Of a stretch of 39,502 nucleotides of DNA, positions 7,968 to 16,528 are shown piece by piece (the first letter of the stretch is position 1; the number at the start of each line of letters is the position of its first letter). The DNA comes from Clostridia bacterium. Its GTDB lineage: Bacteria; Bacillota; Clostridia; Oscillospirales; Acutalibacteraceae. The DNA is taken from positions 1-39,502 of the forward strand of contig JAFZFT010000015.1 of NCBI GenBank assembly GCA_017555765.1, in the 5' to 3' direction. The position numbers were made by a program, and so were the translations under genes. The notes below the pieces were generated by a model. That model was given only the letters and a program-made list of their open reading frames with translations. It was not told the origin of the DNA and ran no database searches.

Positions 7968-8483
7968 ATGAAAGGATGCGGGTACAGTATTATCCGCAAA
8001 AGTACGGTTATGCTCAGAAAATTAATGTCTCTTGCACGGAAATACAAAGAAATTATTCTTTACCTGATATTCGGAGTTGCTACAACAATCATCAGCTTTT
8101 CCGTCTTCTGGGGCTGTGAAGCTCTTTTCGGAAAGGACAACTACCTCGTAAACAATATCGTCGCCTGGTTTTGCGCCGTTACCTTTGCCTGCTTTACGAA
8201 TAAATTCCTGATTTTCAAGTCAAAAAGTACTGAATTGAGGGTTATGGCAAAGGAGATAGGTCTTTTCTACGCCTCAAGAGTAATGACTCTGCTCATAGAA
8301 GAAGCAGGCCTGTGGCTGCTTGTTGACATCGCAGGTCTCGAAAGACTCAGCTTCAGCTTCTTCGGTATTGAAATAACAGGTCACCTTATCTCAAAGCTGA
8401 TTGTAGGCTTTGTTTCGGTGGTAATAAATTACCTTTTCAGTAAGTTTGTTACATTTTCGAAAAAGAATCAGCATAAAAGCTGA
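7968..8483 (+). CDS. GtrA-like membrane protein
   Basis: This protein has 171 residues and four hydrophobic helices (about residues 29-50, 58-75, 93-115 and 138-158) with short charged loops, as in the GtrA family (PF04138). Typical family features are LIFGVATTIISFSVFW in the first helix, NNIVAWFCAVTFACFTNKFLIF in the second and VVINYLFSKFVTF at the end. GtrA-like proteins are thought to move lipid-linked sugars for surface polysaccharides. No glycosyltransferase is beside it here, so the role is open. The start is uncertain: the ATG at 7968 has no clear ribosome site, and in-frame ATGs at 8010 and 8025 are alternatives. Confidence 0.8.
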   Translation: MKGCGYSIIRKSTVMLRKLMSLARKYKEIILYLIFGVATTIISFSVFWGCEALFGKDNYLVNNIVAWFCAVTFACFTNKFLIFKSKSTELRVMAKEIGLFYASRVMTLLIEEAGLWLLVDIAGLERLSFSFFGIEITGHLISKLIVGFVSVVINYLFSKFVTFSKKNQHKS

Positions 8484-8491
8484 CGAAGCAT

Positions 8492-8525
8492 AAAAGGCAG
8501 AGGAGTCACCTCTGCCTTTTTGTTT
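8492..8525 (+). terminator. Terminator between the GtrA-like and NERD genes
   Basis: AAAAGGCAGAGG (8492-8503) and CCTCTGCCTTTT (8509-8520) form a perfect 12-base stem with loop AGTCA, followed by T. Being symmetric it could serve both converging genes. It closely resembles hairpins at 25309, 28035 and 31895. Confidence 0.9.
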
Positions 8526-8571
8526 GTTATTCAGTTTTCGTAAAAACACACAGAACAGTCATCCGTGTTAC

Positions 8572-9630
8572 TCATACCATTTTACTGTTAGTTACATTCT
8601 GTATGTATTTGCATTTCGGATAATTTGAGCAACCATAAAATTGATTGCCTGCATTTGCACCTCTAGTAGCAGTTCTCAAAATTAGATTACCGTTACACCA
8701 TGGACATTTAGCAGGTTGTTGCGGTGTTTCAACGGGTTTTGATTCTGCAATTACAGCAGGAGATTCGGCCACATCAACAGAATCCTCTGGTGCGGAAATA
8801 CTCTCTGTTGTTGTCGTATGTTCTGACATTTCGCTTTTTTGTACAATAAGTGTAGGTGTAACAGATGGAATTTTCCGAACAGACTTACCATTCAAATTGT
8901 TATGAATATTGGAAATATGCTGTACTTTTGCGATTTCATCGACTTGTGTAAATGGATATAGTTTGTTGTAAATTTCAGAAATATCACTATCAGACAATAC
9001 ATCCAACGGAGTCTGTTTGCAAATTTCAGAAACAACGGGAGCAATATTGTAACGATAGATAACATTTATATCATTACTGTGTATTTGTACGCTTTTTAAA
9101 GTGCATCTATCTGAAAAAACAATAACTGATCGCATTGGAATTTGCTCACCAATAAGAGTTCTCAAATGCTTTATGTGAGAATGATTCTGCATCACTGGAT
9201 TATAAAAATGTTCCTTATGACTTCTTCCTCTACCAGTCGGCAATGTCTGATACCAGTTTTTCTGACTTTCACTTCCAAAAATCCAACCGCTATAATTTTT
9301 ACTTTCAAAAACAAAAATACCCTTTGAGCAAATCATAAGCACATCAATTTCTGTTGTTTCTCCATTCGCTTTAGGAATGTAAACATTAAAGAGAAATTTT
9401 GCACCGTTTGCCTCCATATGTTTCAGTCGTTTGTATGTGAGATATTCACCATATCGCCCAATATTATGACGAACAGATAGATAAGGGTGCTTTGTAACTT
9501 GGTAGTAGGCACATTTTTTATAGTCCCTGTTTTTCTTAACAAATATGATGATAAGAATTACAGCCGGTATTAGAAACACAGGATCAAACAGCAAAAGAAT
9601 GAACGAGAATAAGACCTTGAGCAATTCCAT
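8572..9630 (-). CDS. Membrane-anchored NERD-domain protein with topoisomerase-type zinc ribbon
   Basis: The 352-residue protein begins with a membrane segment (about residues 4-33), followed by a NERD domain (PF08378). NERD resembles PD-(D/E)XK nucleases, and the expected residues are visible: Glu in GRYGEYLTYKRL, Asp in TTEIDVLM and the ExK motif in FVFESKNYSG. After a low-complexity linker rich in Ser, Glu and Pro, the end has a C4 zinc ribbon (CPWC, then CSNYPKC) like those of topoisomerase I. A role in processing or binding nucleic acid is likely, but none is proven for NERD proteins. The ATG at 9630 follows GGAGGG by 8 bases and was chosen over a start nine codons upstream. Confidence 0.85.
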   Translation of the reverse strand: MELLKVLFSFILLLFDPVFLIPAVILIIIFVKKNRDYKKCAYYQVTKHPYLSVRHNIGRYGEYLTYKRLKHMEANGAKFLFNVYIPKANGETTEIDVLMICSKGIFVFESKNYSGWIFGSESQKNWYQTLPTGRGRSHKEHFYNPVMQNHSHIKHLRTLIGEQIPMRSVIVFSDRCTLKSVQIHSNDINVIYRYNIAPVVSEICKQTPLDVLSDSDISEIYNKLYPFTQVDEIAKVQHISNIHNNLNGKSVRKIPSVTPTLIVQKSEMSEHTTTTESISAPEDSVDVAESPAVIAESKPVETPQQPAKCPWCNGNLILRTATRGANAGNQFYGCSNYPKCKYIQNVTNSKMV

Positions 9631-9716
9631 ACTGTACACCCTCCCGAATAATAACAATGAATATTACAAATATGACAGCATAATCAGTCGAAATAAAACC
9701 AAGAGCTATCCCTGTT

Positions 9717-10889
9717 TTACCCGTACTTCTCAAGCAGCTCACTTGCCGCAAGGCATACTCTTGCCGCGTCGGCATTGTAAAGGGGGTATGCGTGGTCATC
9801 CATAAGCTCGGCATAGTTTGTCATATATGTAACAATACGGCCCATATCGTTCATCTTAACTGCCGCCTGAAGATTTGCGCCCCAATAGAAGATATCGTCA
9901 TATTCGAAGTTTGCCCAATCGTAGCTTTCGCAGAATTTATCGTAAAGCTTGTTGGCTCTTTCTGTGTTGGGTGCAATAAGTCCGTGGATTATGGGGAAAA
10001 GCTGAGCAGTTGCACAAGGGTAGTACTTATTCCATGAGAAAATATCAGAGGTAGTGCCTATGATTCTCCATGCGCCGACCTGATAGTGTCCGAGAATGGG
10101 TAACCAGAGTTGCGACTCGATTGTATCCGCAACCTCTGTAGCAGTGGCGGCACATTTGTCAGCAGTTGCCTTGTAATTTTCGCCAAGGTCATTGAGTACA
10201 TTACCGTAAAGCTCTGCCGCATCAAGCAGACCCTCATAAACCTCACAGTTATCCATAAGGTATTTTACTCTCCAGTCGGGCTTTGCAGTTGTAAGTCCCT
10301 TGTGGAAGGTTGCAAAGAGAGCATTTATAATACGCTCAATTTCGTCTGCGTGGGAGATTATGTATTCGCTGTCCCCCGTTTCGTTATAGTACTTATTGAG
10401 TACTGAAAGGAAGGTTGCCGCATAGGAATCGGTTGAGTCGTAGGAGTAATTACGCTTATACATTGCGATGGTTTCGCCCGTTACCTTGCCGTCCTTGACG
10501 GTGATAAGATAGTCATAAATTGTACTGTCAACACCGTTATAGTCGGTTTCGGCGGTATTGAGATGGGCAAAGTGCCACTCCATATACGCCTTTACCTCGT
10601 CGGCATATTCGTCGGACTTGTCAAGAAGTGCGAGAGCCGCAAAGTCAGCAAAATAGGGGTTCATCCTCAGCTCACCGTTGGCACTGTAGGTCATTGGGAT
10701 TGCACCGTTATCAAGCTGAAGTGATGCGAGCCATTCCATTTCCGTTTCGTAAACCTCACGGAAAAGTGCTATATTTTCCTCTGTGTACACACCCTCACGG
10801 GGTTCAAGAGGTACAAGGTCGTCACCGGGTGCGGTGATACCGAGTATTGCCATAATAACCGCATAAAAAGCGGCAATGATTTTCTTCAT
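9717..10889 (-). CDS. Secreted protein with probable alpha/alpha-toroid (six-hairpin glycosidase-like) fold
   Basis: The 390 residues start with a signal peptide (MKKIIAAFYAVIMAILGITA). The body is alpha-helical with aromatic-rich pairs of helices, such as EMEWLASLQLDNGAIPMTYS, FADFAALALLD, YAATFLSVLNKYY and WGANLQAAVKMND. This rhythm is typical of six-hairpin glycosidases and related (alpha/alpha)6 proteins. I cannot assign a glycoside hydrolase family or name catalytic residues with certainty. The start follows GAGGAGG. It lies behind the ceramidase-like gene and a small membrane protein on the same strand, with 75 bases between, so the three may be co-expressed in breakdown of an external substrate. 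Confidence 0.7.
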   Translation of the reverse strand: MKKIIAAFYAVIMAILGITAPGDDLVPLEPREGVYTEENIALFREVYETEMEWLASLQLDNGAIPMTYSANGELRMNPYFADFAALALLDKSDEYADEVKAYMEWHFAHLNTAETDYNGVDSTIYDYLITVKDGKVTGETIAMYKRNYSYDSTDSYAATFLSVLNKYYNETGDSEYIISHADEIERIINALFATFHKGLTTAKPDWRVKYLMDNCEVYEGLLDAAELYGNVLNDLGENYKATADKCAATATEVADTIESQLWLPILGHYQVGAWRIIGTTSDIFSWNKYYPCATAQLFPIIHGLIAPNTERANKLYDKFCESYDWANFEYDDIFYWGANLQAAVKMNDMGRIVTYMTNYAELMDDHAYPLYNADAARVCLAASELLEKYG

Positions 10890-10964
10890 ATTATCTTACC
10901 TCCTCAATAATGCCGCTGAAAGTCTTAAAGCGGCGGTGAGCACATAATCATACTCTGCCTTTAT

Positions 10965-11300
10965 TTACCCGAAGATTTCCGCCAAAGCAATCACTTTGAC
11001 TAACAACACAATCATCCAAACGGCTACAAATAATCTCCATACATAACTTAAGATTATTCTGATAATTATTCCGAAGCTTTTCGTTTCGTTCTGATTATCA
11101 TCTTTAGCCTTGTTCTCTTTTATTTTTCTGTAACTCAAAATAAAGTCAACAACTACATCTATTGCAAATAAAACAATCATAGAGTAAGAGCAAATATTTA
11201 TGTCAAGCAGACTGAAATAAGCCATAGCAAATATCAACACATAAAATACCCAAGACAAAGCAGAGATTATCTTTAATGTTTTACTGCTGATGCTCTTCAT
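10965..11300 (-). CDS. Small membrane protein of unknown function
   Basis: I do not recognise this 111-residue protein. It has two hydrophobic helices near the N-terminus (about 9-30 and 35-53), a charged lysine-rich loop (YRKIKENKAKDDNQNE) and a long hydrophobic stretch at the C-terminus. The start overlaps the stop of the ceramidase-like gene by one base (TGATG), and the GAGGAGG site lies inside that gene's end, so translation is probably coupled. A GTG one codon upstream is an alternative start. Confidence 0.7.
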   Translation of the reverse strand: MKSISSKTLKIISALSWVFYVLIFAMAYFSLLDINICSYSMIVLFAIDVVVDFILSYRKIKENKAKDDNQNETKSFGIIIRIILSYVWRLFVAVWMIVLLVKVIALAEIFG

Positions 11301-12751
11301 CACTTAACCTCCTCAATAAGCTCAATAAATGCACCTGAAAGGGTTGATGCCGCCTTGGGACCTACAGAAATAAGCTCGTGGGACTCCTTAGCATTGTAAT
11401 CCTGATCGGGTACGATATAGCCGATTGCATCGTTGCAAAGTCCGAAGGTAAGCACATCGTCATCCTCGCCGAAAAGAGTCTCAAGGGCAGGATAGGGATA
11501 ATCAGTACCGTTGAAGGATGTTTCGGCAGTAGTAAAGCCGCCGTAAATGATTTCGGGGAAGGCTTCACCGGGCATCATAAGAATCTTGATATTTTCACCG
11601 ATTTCAGCATAGCCGATTTCGGTTGTCATCTTGATTGTGCCGTGGTCGGAATAGCCAATGGCACTTGTAATACCTGCTCTTGCAACAAGTCTGAAAACGA
11701 AGTTATCAACCTCGACCTCAACCTGTCTGTGAGCAACATTGAGTATAGGCTTTACGGGCTGTGCCTTTGCCATAAGCTCTCCGAAGGCATCAGCGAGCTT
11801 TTCGCCGTACTGGGTGATTTTTTCAACGTCGGTTTCACCTGTAATGCCGTTTGATTCACCGAGGTTGCCGTGGATTGCTCCGCCTACTGCACCCTGAATG
11901 AAGATAAAGTCTGCATCGTATTTTTCCTGCACTGCCTTATCAAGATAGAAGGGATAGTCGGCTGAAATCTTTGTGTTTGCCCACTCGATATATACGGGGT
12001 GCGCGCCGAAGTTAGAGATAAGAATCTCTCTCTTTGAGCTATCATCGGGCACGAAACGGAAAAGATGGATATTCTCATCGTATGAGCGGGGTGATCTGCC
12101 GTCAGTGAAGAAATTCTTATAGTTTCCGCTTGCGTAAAGAAGTGTACCCTCGCTGCGGGTTTCATATGCAGTACGGATAGCGTCGGCTGTTTTCTCAACA
12201 AGAGCATCCATATACTTTTCGTTCTTGCCTGTTTCGGGAAGTGTACCCCAGATACCCTGAGTATCAACTGCAGTATGTGTATGTGTAACACCCACATTGA
12301 CACTGACAATACCCTCTGCGCCGATGATATCTGCGAGCTTTTCTCTTATAAGCTTGACATCGTTGTTCATAAGTCCGATGGCATCAATCCAAGCGAAGGC
12401 AATTGCACCTCTGCCTGAGTTATCGTCGAGGACAACAGCCTTTACCCAAAGCTCGTCGATAACGCCCTCTGCATTCTGTGCGGGGAATTTGAGATAGCCG
12501 CCGAGATAATAGTTTTCTTCGTCGTAATCGTCGGGAGTAAGCTCATTCTTGCCGAAGCCTACACTCCACTTGTCAGCAACTGCCTCATCGATGAAGGCTT
12601 CACTGCCCGCAAGGAAGTTTGAGGTAAGGTCAACTGTCTCCTTTTTGTCGAAGCCCAGACCTGTACCCGCCTGAAATGCGGCAGTAAGAAGGAAGGTGAA
12701 GCCCGTGATAAGAGCGGTCATACTTGCGATGATTCTTGTGATAATGTTCAT
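11300..12751 (-). CDS. Secreted neutral/alkaline ceramidase-like hydrolase
   Basis: The 483-residue protein starts with a signal peptide or membrane anchor (about residues 1-28). It then resembles the neutral/non-lysosomal ceramidase N-terminal domain (PF04734): SVGFGKNELTP, the histidine pair in VTHTHTAVDTQG, NFGAHPVYIEW, IQGAVGG, MMPGEAFPEI and NDAIGYIVPDQDY. In the known bacterial ceramidase, zinc is held by two histidines in an HTH motif, a later histidine, a glutamate and a tyrosine, and plausible equivalents are all present. Family members cleave the amide bond of ceramide. The protein is shorter than classic ceramidases and appears to lack their C-terminal immunoglobulin-like domain, so another amide or lactone substrate is possible. 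Confidence 0.8.
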   Translation of the reverse strand: MNIITRIIASMTALITGFTFLLTAAFQAGTGLGFDKKETVDLTSNFLAGSEAFIDEAVADKWSVGFGKNELTPDDYDEENYYLGGYLKFPAQNAEGVIDELWVKAVVLDDNSGRGAIAFAWIDAIGLMNNDVKLIREKLADIIGAEGIVSVNVGVTHTHTAVDTQGIWGTLPETGKNEKYMDALVEKTADAIRTAYETRSEGTLLYASGNYKNFFTDGRSPRSYDENIHLFRFVPDDSSKREILISNFGAHPVYIEWANTKISADYPFYLDKAVQEKYDADFIFIQGAVGGAIHGNLGESNGITGETDVEKITQYGEKLADAFGELMAKAQPVKPILNVAHRQVEVEVDNFVFRLVARAGITSAIGYSDHGTIKMTTEIGYAEIGENIKILMMPGEAFPEIIYGGFTTAETSFNGTDYPYPALETLFGEDDDVLTFGLCNDAIGYIVPDQDYNAKESHELISVGPKAASTLSGAFIELIEEVK

Positions 12752-12783
12752 ATTTATTCTCCTTTCGGATTTTCTCCACCTTG

Positions 12784-12812
12784 ATTATATATTATCACTA
12801 TGGAAAATACAA
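12784..12812 (-). promoter_or_regulatory. Promoter of the ceramidase-like operon
   Basis: On the minus strand TTGTAT (12807-12812), 17 bases and TATAAT (12784-12789). An AAAGGAG site follows before the start at 12751. Confidence 0.75.
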
Positions 12813-12827
12813 TAGAAAACAATAAAA

Positions 12828-12855
12828 AATCGGGCATCAGAAGTGATACCCGATT
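12828..12855 (-). terminator. Terminator of the zinc-ribbon membrane protein gene
   Basis: AATCGGGCATCA (12828-12839) pairs with TGATACCCGATT (12844-12855) with one wobble pair. On the minus strand it is followed by a T run. It lies 9 bases past the gene's end. Confidence 0.88.
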
Positions 12856-12863
12856 AATTTTTA

Positions 12864-14174
12864 TCAGTTATTATAGGTCAACACGTAATCCGTTGTAATA
12901 TCACCTATGAGAGTCAGTTCGAAATTCACAAAGCCGTAAGCACCTGTGCATTCACCCTCAAGAGGCATATAGTTGGAAAGCCCGATAAGTCTGCCCTGAG
13001 GGTCAACGGTAATTTCGGTTACTGCACCGGGATAACGCATATCCGCGTCGGTAATGCTGATAGCACCAAGGTCAATTGCGGTGAAGTCGAGATAATCCAT
13101 AGCGGTCATATGGCTTGTAGGCTCATCCCATACTCCGCCTTCGCTGTAGTAATAGACCTCATAAGGGAAGTAAAGGGTGATTGAGTATCCGCCGTCTTCG
13201 TTTTCGGTAATGTTTGCTGAAAGCACATCGTATTCAGTTACCTGTGCATCTCTGCCCCAAGGCATCATCTTTTCAGAGAGGAGTCTTCCGTCACCGTCTG
13301 AGCCACCGATGAAGGTATAGGTTTCGTCACTGGGTACGGAAAGATTGGCAAGGGTACCGTTGACAACGCTGTCTACTATCAGGGGAAGGTCTTCCGCATA
13401 AAAGTTGAAAGTCTCTTCCTTATGAAGGGTAACTAAACCATTATATCCTTTGAGGTTGTTTACCGCATTGTTGTACGCCTCGCATATACCCACGCGGTTA
13501 CCCTCTGTGGGCATCATAAGACCTGATGAGGTTGTTTTAAAGCCACTGCTGCCCACAACCTCAGTGGTAGCCTGAGTATAATCGGGATAGGCACTTGTGG
13601 GTGGAGTGCTGTCTGTATGTGGCTTTGTAGCAACTATACTGTCGGTATAGGGGTTTGTAGTACTTGTACTGTCGGGATAAACAGAAGGAGCACTTGTTGT
13701 ATAAATGTCACCTGCTGTTGTCACGCTTTCGTTTACATCAGGTAAAATCAATTCACCCTGCTGAGCGGTTGTTAAAGCGGTGGTTGACTCATCTTTTGAG
13801 AAAAGCTCTGTGCCGCCCATAGCAAAAAATGCGGCTACACCTGCGGCAAGAAGCATAACAAGAACAGCTATAATCACAAGAAGAATTTTGTTGGTATTCT
13901 TCTCTTTTCTTCTCTGCCCATCCATATTATTCCCTGCAGTTACAGGGGCTGAAGCAGGTGCAGACGGTGTGAAATCGTTTCTCATCGGTTGAGGGTTGTA
14001 TACAGTACTTGTCTGTGGAGCTACAGTAGGTTGAGGTATGTACGGTGTCTGTGAGGGTACAGTAGGCTGGGGTGTGTACGGTGTCTGTGCAGGAATATCC
14101 TTGAGACTCACACCGCAGTTGAGACAGAATAAATCCTCCTCGGATACCCTTACTCCGCATCTTGGACAATTCAT
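12864..14174 (-). CDS. Zinc-ribbon membrane protein with low-complexity linkers and extracellular domain
   Basis: The 436-residue protein has a typical zinc-ribbon start (MNCPRCGVRV, then CLNCG). A Pro/Gln/Thr-rich tandem repeat of the type TPYTPQPTVPSQ follows to about residue 75. One membrane helix (ILLVIIAVLVMLLAAGVAAF, about 97-116) comes next, then a Ser/Thr-rich linker with YPDSTSTTNPYTDS-like repeats to about 205. The last 220 residues form a folded, probably extracellular domain that I do not recognise. The arrangement of a cytoplasmic zinc ribbon, one helix and an outside domain is common in Clostridia, and its function is mostly unknown. It has its own promoter and terminator. Confidence 0.8.
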   Translation of the reverse strand: MNCPRCGVRVSEEDLFCLNCGVSLKDIPAQTPYTPQPTVPSQTPYIPQPTVAPQTSTVYNPQPMRNDFTPSAPASAPVTAGNNMDGQRRKEKNTNKILLVIIAVLVMLLAAGVAAFFAMGGTELFSKDESTTALTTAQQGELILPDVNESVTTAGDIYTTSAPSVYPDSTSTTNPYTDSIVATKPHTDSTPPTSAYPDYTQATTEVVGSSGFKTTSSGLMMPTEGNRVGICEAYNNAVNNLKGYNGLVTLHKEETFNFYAEDLPLIVDSVVNGTLANLSVPSDETYTFIGGSDGDGRLLSEKMMPWGRDAQVTEYDVLSANITENEDGGYSITLYFPYEVYYYSEGGVWDEPTSHMTAMDYLDFTAIDLGAISITDADMRYPGAVTEITVDPQGRLIGLSNYMPLEGECTGAYGFVNFELTLIGDITTDYVLTYNN

Positions 14175-14206
14175 ATTTAAAGTTCTCCTTGTAGTGATTT
14201 TTTGTA

Positions 14207-14235
14207 ATTATATCACCCCGTCTGATATTTTTCAA
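14207..14235 (-). promoter_or_regulatory. Promoter of the zinc-ribbon membrane protein gene
   Basis: On the minus strand TTGAAA (14230-14235), 17 bases and a perfect TATAAT (14207-14212), 33 bases before the start. Confidence 0.8.
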
Positions 14236-14258
14236 CACAAAAACCAACATTTATTCCC

Positions 14259-14287
14259 TTGATTTTTTCCTTTATTATTGATATAAT
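14259..14287 (+). promoter_or_regulatory. Promoter of rpe
   Basis: TTGATT (14259-14264), 17 bases and TATAAT (14282-14287). It diverges from the promoter at 14207, with only about 24 bases between the two -35 boxes. Confidence 0.75.
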
Positions 14288-14328
14288 ATTATGAATTATT
14301 TAAATTATATAATATAGAGGTGCTTATT

Positions 14329-14991
14329 ATGATTAAAATTTCTCCGTCAATTCTCTCATGCGATTATTCAAAAATGGGTGAAGAATTTGAAAATATGAAG
14401 CGTTGCGGTGCAGACTGGCTCCACATAGATGTTATGGACGGTCATTTTGTACCCAACATCACACTCGGTGCTCCCCTTGTGAAGTGCCTTCGTAAGTGCA
14501 GTGACCTTGTTTTCGATTGCCACCTTATGATAAGTGACCCTAAAAAATATATCCCCGACTTTATAAAAGCCGGAGCTGATGTTATCTGCTTCCATGTTGA
14601 GGCTGATTCCCCCATCGAGGAAACAATCGACCTTATCCGTGAAAGCGGTAAGGTTGCCGCTCTTGCAGTAAAGCCCGGCACCGACATCGAGGCTGTATAT
14701 CCTTACCTTGACAAGCTCGGCATGGTGCTCGTTATGACAGTTGAGCCCGGCTTCGGCGGTCAGAGCTTTATGGAGGATATGATGCCCAAAATCGTCAAGC
14801 TCCGTGAGGAATGCGCAAAACGCGGTCTTGATATGAATATTCAGGTTGACGGCGGTATCAGCGCAAAGACAGTTGAAACCGTTGCAAAGGCAGGCGCAAA
14901 CGTACTCGTTGCAGGTTCTGCTATTTTCGGCTCAGAGGACCCCAAGGAAACAATCTCACTTCTCAGAGCTTCTGCCGCTAAGTACTTCTAA
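14329..14991 (+). CDS. rpe: Ribulose-phosphate 3-epimerase
   Basis: This 220-residue TIM-barrel enzyme interconverts ribulose 5-phosphate and xylulose 5-phosphate in the pentose phosphate pathway. The start MIKISPSILSCDYSKMGEE, the metal and catalytic region DWLHIDVMDGHFVPNITLG, CHLMISDP, VMTVEPGFGGQSFM and QVDGGI (with the second catalytic Asp) are all in place. The ATG at 14329 was chosen because AGAGG ends 8 bases before it; an in-frame GTG three codons earlier is less likely. Its end overlaps the convergent mecA homologue by 36 bases. Confidence 0.97.
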   Translation: MIKISPSILSCDYSKMGEEFENMKRCGADWLHIDVMDGHFVPNITLGAPLVKCLRKCSDLVFDCHLMISDPKKYIPDFIKAGADVICFHVEADSPIEETIDLIRESGKVAALAVKPGTDIEAVYPYLDKLGMVLVMTVEPGFGGQSFMEDMMPKIVKLREECAKRGLDMNIQVDGGISAKTVETVAKAGANVLVAGSAIFGSEDPKETISLLRASAAKYF

Positions 14992-15489
14992 GGCATTGCC
15001 CTCAATAAGAGGTACAGCGTACTCCTTAAGACGGACAAGACAGACTTCGTCGCAGAAAACAACCTCAGAAAACTCAGAGCATCTTCTAAGAAGACTGCTT
15101 TCACCCTCAAGATACAGTGCATATCCCTCATCGGTCTTATAAAGGCTCGAAAATGGAATATCAGGTACTGCGCGGGCAAGGTCGAAAAAGCAATCGGCAT
15201 TTTCGCTTGAAAGCACTGCGTAACAGCTCTGAGCCTTGTCGGGCAGTACGTTATTGAGAATTATCACACAGCCACCCTCTCCGTCAGGCAGAATATCAAT
15301 GCGGGTGTTTTCTCCGATAATCCTCTCGTTGCCCGAAAGCTTTGCCGCTTCGGTTATTATGGTGTAAATTGCAGTTCTGCTCTTAATTACATTGCGGGAT
15401 ATATTCTCGTATGTAAGACGGCAGCCCTCAAGCTCCTCTTTAGTGAATTCTATTACGGCGGACTCGTTACCGTCGGCGGATATTTTCAT
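14956..15489 (-). CDS. mecA: MecA-family adaptor protein
   Basis: MecA proteins deliver substrates to the ClpC unfoldase. This 177-residue protein has the N-terminal substrate-binding half (VIEFTKEELEGCRLTYENI, followed by RTAIYTIITEAAKL and RIDILPDGEGGCVIIL) and a C-terminal half (CYAVLSS, CFFDLARAVPDI, SSLYKTDEGYALYLEG) of the type that binds ClpC. It is somewhat shorter than B. subtilis MecA. The ATG at 15489 lies 8 bases after AAGGAAGG and was preferred over a GTG three codons upstream. The last 36 bases lie inside the end of rpe on the other strand, with no terminator between the two genes. Confidence 0.85.
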   Translation of the reverse strand: MKISADGNESAVIEFTKEELEGCRLTYENISRNVIKSRTAIYTIITEAAKLSGNERIIGENTRIDILPDGEGGCVIILNNVLPDKAQSCYAVLSSENADCFFDLARAVPDIPFSSLYKTDEGYALYLEGESSLLRRCSEFSEVVFCDEVCLVRLKEYAVPLIEGNALEVLSGRSSEK

Positions 15490-15513
15490 TATCTGCACCT
15501 TCCTTTCACTACG

Positions 15514-15543
15514 ATGATACTACATCCCGTCTTAATCTTTCAA
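15514..15543 (-). promoter_or_regulatory. Promoter of the mecA homologue
   Basis: On the minus strand TTGAAA (15538-15543), 18 bases and TATCAT (15514-15519), about 25 bases before the start. Confidence 0.6.
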
Positions 15544-15577
15544 CGCTAAAATTTTTCCAATCAAGGAGGACTCCCCT

Positions 15578-16528
15578 TTGGACAGAGGCGTAAAAATCAG
15601 GCTTACAGATAAAAAAGAATATATCAGCTCAAATGCGGATACCCTGCTTCTTTCGGCGGGGCTTCTTGCTGTGGGCTTTTTCGTAAACGGACTTTCCGCT
15701 CTTTATATGGCAGGAATATGTCTTCTCATCGGTGCAATAAGTGAGTATATCTGCTTTTCCCTTATACTCAAAAAGAAGACCTTCGGAGATTTAAGTGCAT
15801 TTGCTTCAAGTCTTCTCGTTGCAATGCTTTTACCCGCCACAGCACCTCTTTACATAGGTGCCCTTGCTTCCGCCTTTGCGATATGGGTGGCAAAGCTTCC
15901 CTTCGGTGACGGCAGAAACACTCCCTTCCTTCCTGCGGCGGCGGGCTTCTGCTTTGTTGCAATACTCTTCCCCGCTGAGGTATTCAGCTTCGCTTCGGGC
16001 ACTACTCTTCTTGATATGCTTGCTGAGGGTAACAGTGTGAAGCTCAACCTTATAGGCTTCTCCCGACTTATGACAGGCTACTACCCCGGTGCAATCGGCA
16101 CTACAGTATCCGGTGCTCTTGCGGGTGTATTTCTCTACCGCCTTGTGACAAAGCCAAAGAGTCTTCTCCCCTCACTCGGCTTCATCGCTTCATCAGCGAT
16201 TTTTGTGTTGATTTTCCCAAGACTCAACTGCGATCATTTTACGGGTCTTGTGAACGAATTATGTGCGGGAAGTCTTCTCTTCACCGCTCTTATGCTTATA
16301 AACGACCCCGTTACCTCTCCCTCGAAACCCGTAAGAGCAATACTTTACGGCTTTATGGGCGGTACTGTCGCTATGCTTTTGCGTTACTTCGGCAATATGT
16401 ACGACGGAAGTGTTTTCGCAGTACTTATAATGAACTGTCTGTGGCCCGCCCTCTTCGGTGAAACGGTAAGCGGCAAAGTAAGACAGAAGAAAACCGTCTC
16501 CAAAAAGACAGAAGGAGGCGAGAAGTAA
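15578..16528 (+). CDS. rnfD: RnfD-like membrane subunit (NqrB/RnfD family)
   Basis: This is a 316-residue membrane protein with about nine helices. RnfD-type landmarks are clear: NTPFLPAAAGF (about 114-124, against NPFNPAM..GY in RnfD) and INDPVTSPSKPVRAILYGFMGG (241-262). RnfD normally carries a covalent FMN on a threonine in a D-x-x-[ST]-[SG]-A-T motif. Here the matching place reads FASGTTLL (138-145): a threonine is kept at 143, but the leading Asp is not. The start is TTG at 15578 after AAGGAGGA. Its stop overlaps the next gene's ATG by one base (TAATG). Only D, E and A subunits are present, so this is not a standard Rnf operon. Confidence 0.85.
   Translation: MDRGVKIRLTDKKEYISSNADTLLLSAGLLAVGFFVNGLSALYMAGICLLIGAISEYICFSLILKKKTFGDLSAFASSLLVAMLLPATAPLYIGALASAFAIWVAKLPFGDGRNTPFLPAAAGFCFVAILFPAEVFSFASGTTLLDMLAEGNSVKLNLIGFSRLMTGYYPGAIGTTVSGALAGVFLYRLVTKPKSLLPSLGFIASSAIFVLIFPRLNCDHFTGLVNELCAGSLLFTALMLINDPVTSPSKPVRAILYGFMGGTVAMLLRYFGNMYDGSVFAVLIMNCLWPALFGETVSGKVRQKKTVSKKTEGGEK

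Noticed and set aside
7968..8483. A polysaccharide export cluster around the GtrA-like gene
   Set aside because: No glycosyltransferase or other surface polysaccharide gene is adjacent.
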